Source: Caballeronia sordidicola
Lineage (GTDB): Bacteria > Pseudomonadota > Gammaproteobacteria > Burkholderiales > Burkholderiaceae
Assembly (NCBI RefSeq): GCF_000729995.1
Contig: NZ_JNFG01000012.1
Coordinates: forward strand, 1 to 64,000
DNA length: 64,000 bases
Direction: 5' to 3'
In this document: positions 61,710 through 64,000 of the stretch, one piece after another
How the letters are laid out: every line of letters starts with the position of its first letter
Position numbering within the stretch: the first letter of the stretch is position 1
The notes under the pieces: generated by a model
Databases searched by the model: none
Seen by the model: only the letters and a program-made list of their open reading frames with translations
Told to the model about the DNA's origin: nothing
Position numbers and translations under genes: made by a program

Positions 61710-62585
61710 ATGCGCCGCCTGCCGCCGCTGAATGCGCTGCAAATCTTCGAAACGGTCGCGCGCCACCGCAGTTTCACGCGTGCTGCCGATCACCTTTGTC
61801 TGACGCAAGGTGCCGTGAGCCGCCAGATCCTGACGCTGGAGGAGTACTACGGTTTTCCGCTGTTCACGCGGCACTCGAAGGGACTCGCGCTGACGAACGA
61901 AGGCGAGCAGCTATTGCCGACCGTGAAAGAGAGCTTCTCGCGGATCGAGGAGATTTCACTGCGGCTGACCCGGCAGCGTACCGACCTCGCGCTGAAGGTA
62001 CCCACCTGCCTGATGCGCTGGATCCTGCCGAAGATCATGCGCTTCCAGGCGGAGTACCCTGAGATCCAGTTGCAACTCACGACCACCTGGCAGCACGACG
62101 TCGATTTCCAGGTCGAGCCGTTCGACGCCGCGATCATTTATGGTTCGTCCCCGGGCGTGGACGTTCATTCGATTGCGCTTTTCGAGGAGCAACTGACGCC
62201 GGTGTGCGCGCCTTCGTTGCTGGAGAAAAAATCGCTCGATAACGTGGCCGATCTTGCCCGGCATACACTGCTGCATCCAACGCGCGACCATCGCGACTGG
62301 AAGATGTGGCTCGCCCATGCCGATGCGCCCGAGATCAATGCCGACCTTGGGCAGAGTTTCGAAACGCTCGACCTGGCCACGAATGCGGCGGCGCAAGGCT
62401 TCGGCGTCGCGATCAGCGACTGCTCGCTCGTGAGCGAAGATGTTGCGTCGAAGCGCCTCACGAGACCGTTCGATATTGTGCTCACGACGGGCGCCCGCTA
62501 TTACTTCGTCTACCCGAATTGCCTCGCGCACCAGCCCAAGGTGAACCTGTTTCGCGAGTGGCTCGGGGCGAATGGAGAGGGCTGA
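61710..62585 (+). CDS. LysR-family (GcvA-like) regulator of the ketoarginine operon
   Basis: The 291-residue regulator opens MRRLPPLNALQIFETVARH, with the helix-turn-helix FTRAADHLCLTQGAVSRQIL, and has a full effector domain. It is divergent from the aruI-type operon across a 288-bp gap, so control of that operon by a guanidino acid is likely. ATG 61710 is preceded by AAGGGA; 58 codons of open frame upstream have no family match. The gap itself contains no gene. Confidence 0.88.
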   Translation: MRRLPPLNALQIFETVARHRSFTRAADHLCLTQGAVSRQILTLEEYYGFPLFTRHSKGLALTNEGEQLLPTVKESFSRIEEISLRLTRQRTDLALKVPTCLMRWILPKIMRFQAEYPEIQLQLTTTWQHDVDFQVEPFDAAIIYGSSPGVDVHSIALFEEQLTPVCAPSLLEKKSLDNVADLARHTLLHPTRDHRDWKMWLAHADAPEINADLGQSFETLDLATNAAAQGFGVAISDCSLVSEDVASKRLTRPFDIVLTTGARYYFVYPNCLAHQPKVNLFREWLGANGEG

Positions 62586-62772
62586 CGACTCGAGGTCTCA
62601 GTGATCAGAGTGCGCAGGCCCGGTCAATCAGGACGCTAGCCGGCCCCGCGTAGAATATGACCAGGATGCCGCAAGGAATCATACCGTTCCCGTCCGCTTA
62701 GAGGCACGAAAATGGACTTTCCTAGTGGTCATCGATATATTTAACCGAATATAACGAAGCTGGAGAGATTGG

Positions 62773-63432
62773 GTGAGCACTGACACGCAACAAGCAGTGG
62801 GCGAAAAATTCGTCCTCGAATCGATGCACTACGCGCGCGACAAAACGTGGGAAGTCGTCGAACAGGTGGCGGTGCGGATTCAGCCCGGCATGCTCGAGTC
62901 GGAAGCGGTGACCGAGTGCAAGCAAGTTCTGCAGGAACTCGGGATGGAGCGCATCTGGCATCCCATCCTGATCCGGTTCGGAGAAAACACCTTGCGCACG
63001 TTCAAGCAACGTTCCGAGGGAGATCCGCGCCTGAAAGACGACGACATTTTTTTTGTCGATCTCGGCGTCGTATGGAAAGGACATGAAGGCGATGCGGGCG
63101 CGACGTTCGTGGTCGGTGCAGACCCGGAGATGAAAGCGTGCGCGGAGGCGGCAAAGACCGTCTTCGATGAGGTCGAGCATCATTGGCGAACGACGGGAGC
63201 CGGCGGCGCGGCGTTGTACGACTTCGCGACGGGGCGTGCGTCAGCGCTTGGGTGGAAACTGAACCTCGACATCAAGGGGCATCGCGTGAGCGATTTCCCG
63301 CACGCGATATTCAAGGCAGGCAATCTCGGGAATTTCGAGCCGCATCCGGATGCCGGGCTCTGGATCCTGGAGATTCAGCTTGCTCATCCTACGAGGCCGT
63401 TCGGATCGTTCTACGAAGACCTGCTTGGCTGA
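62773..63432 (+). CDS. M24-family (creatinase/aminopeptidase-like) protein
   Basis: The 219-residue protein is a pita-bread-fold M24 member without the N-terminal domain of creatinase. [31 protein letters not shown] (two metal-site Asp), a His in [11 protein letters not shown] and Glu in [10 protein letters not shown] are visible; the last glutamate of the five-ligand set is less clear. It may be a peptidase or a related C-N hydrolase. A GTG start with GGAGA upstream is used. The neighbouring class II aldolase may share its pathway. Confidence 0.82.
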   Translation: MSTDTQQAVGEKFVLESMHYARDKTWEVVEQVAVRIQPGMLESEAVTECKQVLQELGMERIWHPILIRFGENTLRTFKQRSEGDPRLKDDDIFFVDLGVVWKGHEGDAGATFVVGADPEMKACAEAAKTVFDEVEHHWRTTGAGGAALYDFATGRASALGWKLNLDIKGHRVSDFPHAIFKAGNLGNFEPHPDAGLWILEIQLAHPTRPFGSFYEDLLG

Positions 63433-63467
63433 GTCGTGTCGGCGAAGACAAGCTAACAAAGGACGCA

Positions 63468-63659
63468 ATGTTCATTCGGCACCTCGAGTACCTCGTCACG
63501 TTGGCGCGTGAAAAACATTTCGCGCGAGCGGCAGAGGCCTGTCACGTTTCCCAACCCGCGCTGTCGTCGGCCATCCGTAAGCTCGAGGCGGAACTGGGGC
63601 TGGTTATTGTCGAGCGGACGCGTCGCTTCGTAGGCTTTACGGAGGACGGAGGACGGTGA
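63468..63659 (+). pseudogene. Truncated LysR regulator (frameshift by 7-bp duplication)
   Basis: AAGGA and ATG 63468 open [20 protein letters not shown], followed by a normal LysR helix-turn-helix ([20 protein letters not shown]). After residue 60 the frame ends. The sequence GAGGACG occurs twice in a row at about 63640-63653; removing one copy restores TEDGERVLG, the usual continuation. Beyond that the effector domain is missing altogether, so both a duplication and a deletion have hit the gene. The product can at best be a 63-residue DNA-binding fragment. Confidence 0.8.
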
Positions 63660-63800
63660 ACGTGTGCTTGGCTGTTGTTGGTTATTGCATTCCTGTTCAA
63701 TAACGTGGTGCGTGGTCGGCGATGGCCGGAGCGATGGTCATGACATCGCAGCCCGGAAGCGGCAACGCGTTGTCGCTTCCGGATAAGCGCAGATTCACCC

Positions 63801-64000
63801 CTATTGTTCGAACCCATTCCCCTGATTGCGCAATATGCGTATCGAGCTGTCGAGATGCGCACGGGCGCTTTCTGCATCGCCCAAGCGCATTTGTTCATAC
63901 GTGCGCTGTGCTACTTCGTGCGCCACGGGCTTGAGCGGCTGGTTGCTACTCATGGCCTTGAGCTGAACCTCTGCGGCGCGCTCCAGATAATAGAGATCGT
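63801..64000 (-). CDS. Class II aldolase/adducin-family protein, C-terminal end (partial)
   Basis: The minus-strand frame runs in from the right edge and stops at 63801-63803. It reads DLYYLERAAEVQLKAMSSNQ, then LKPVAHEVAQRTYEQMR and ends ILRNQGNGFEQ. The YYLERAxxxQ helix followed by a loop and a second helix is the usual C-terminus of the class II aldolase/adducin family. The catalytic part lies outside the window. The convergent position to the LysR remnant suggests the rearrangement point is between 63660 and 63800. Confidence 0.7.
   Translation of the reverse strand, partial: DLYYLERAAEVQLKAMSSNQPLKPVAHEVAQRTYEQMRLGDAESARAHLDSSIRILRNQGNGFEQ

Overview
The window looks like accessory or second-replicon DNA of a Burkholderiaceae betaproteobacterium (Paraburkholderia/Caballeronia/Burkholderia type). 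The basis is the high GC content, dense LysR, GntR and LacI regulators, many ABC and MFS transporters, a Burkholderia-type trimeric porin and a DUF3331 protein. There are no rRNA, tRNA, ribosomal or replication genes; almost everything concerns uptake and breakdown of small molecules, efflux and envelope functions.

Layout. 1-5.7 kb is a worn region: the end of an IS30 transposase, a 40-bp tandem repeat, a LysR regulator, two orphan FixJ/CheY-type response regulators, DUF3331, a VOC protein and an SDR pseudogene. 5.7-13.4 kb holds a Tat-exported epoxide hydrolase, a SYLF protein, a DJ-1/PfpI protein and a tripartite drug efflux operon (DHA2 MFS, HlyD, outer-membrane factor). 13.7-20.7 kb is an envelope-stress-like neighbourhood around a QseC/QseB-type two-component system, with several small exported or membrane proteins. 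Four CTCATT-N5-CTCATT-like direct repeats there lie upstream of four small envelope genes and suggest one local regulon. 20.7-24.3 kb is a phosphonoacetate module (phnA, an OPA-type transporter, a LysR regulator). 24.3-28.4 kb has a CGNR regulator divergent from two alpha/beta hydrolases and an SDR.

28.5-38.2 kb is the most coherent catabolic locus: a GntR/UTRA regulator with a perfect 18-bp palindrome, mtnK, mtnA, a class II aldolase, a complete ribose-type ABC importer and DhaK/DhaL. Kinase, isomerase and aldolase together match the DHAP shunt for 5-methylthioribose or 5-deoxyribose. The importer and the DhaKL pair suggest a scavenging version for an external sugar. 38.3-45.3 kb is a sugar-acid-like cluster (porin, DapA-family aldolase, MFS, FAH-family hydrolase, divergent shikimate-dehydrogenase paralogue) opposite a LacI regulator, with two near-identical operator candidates between them.

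45.5-47.2 kb holds two tightly coupled genes of unknown family and a coding-like fragment. 47.4-50.3 kb is a second sugar ABC importer. 50.8-62.6 kb combines a polar amino-acid ABC transporter without a binding protein, a complete PotABCD-type transporter and the last three steps of the arginine transaminase pathway (2-ketoarginine decarboxylase, guanidinobutyraldehyde dehydrogenase, guanidinobutyrase) with a divergent LysR regulator. The window ends with an M24 peptidase-like protein, a broken LysR gene and the 3' end of a class II aldolase gene.
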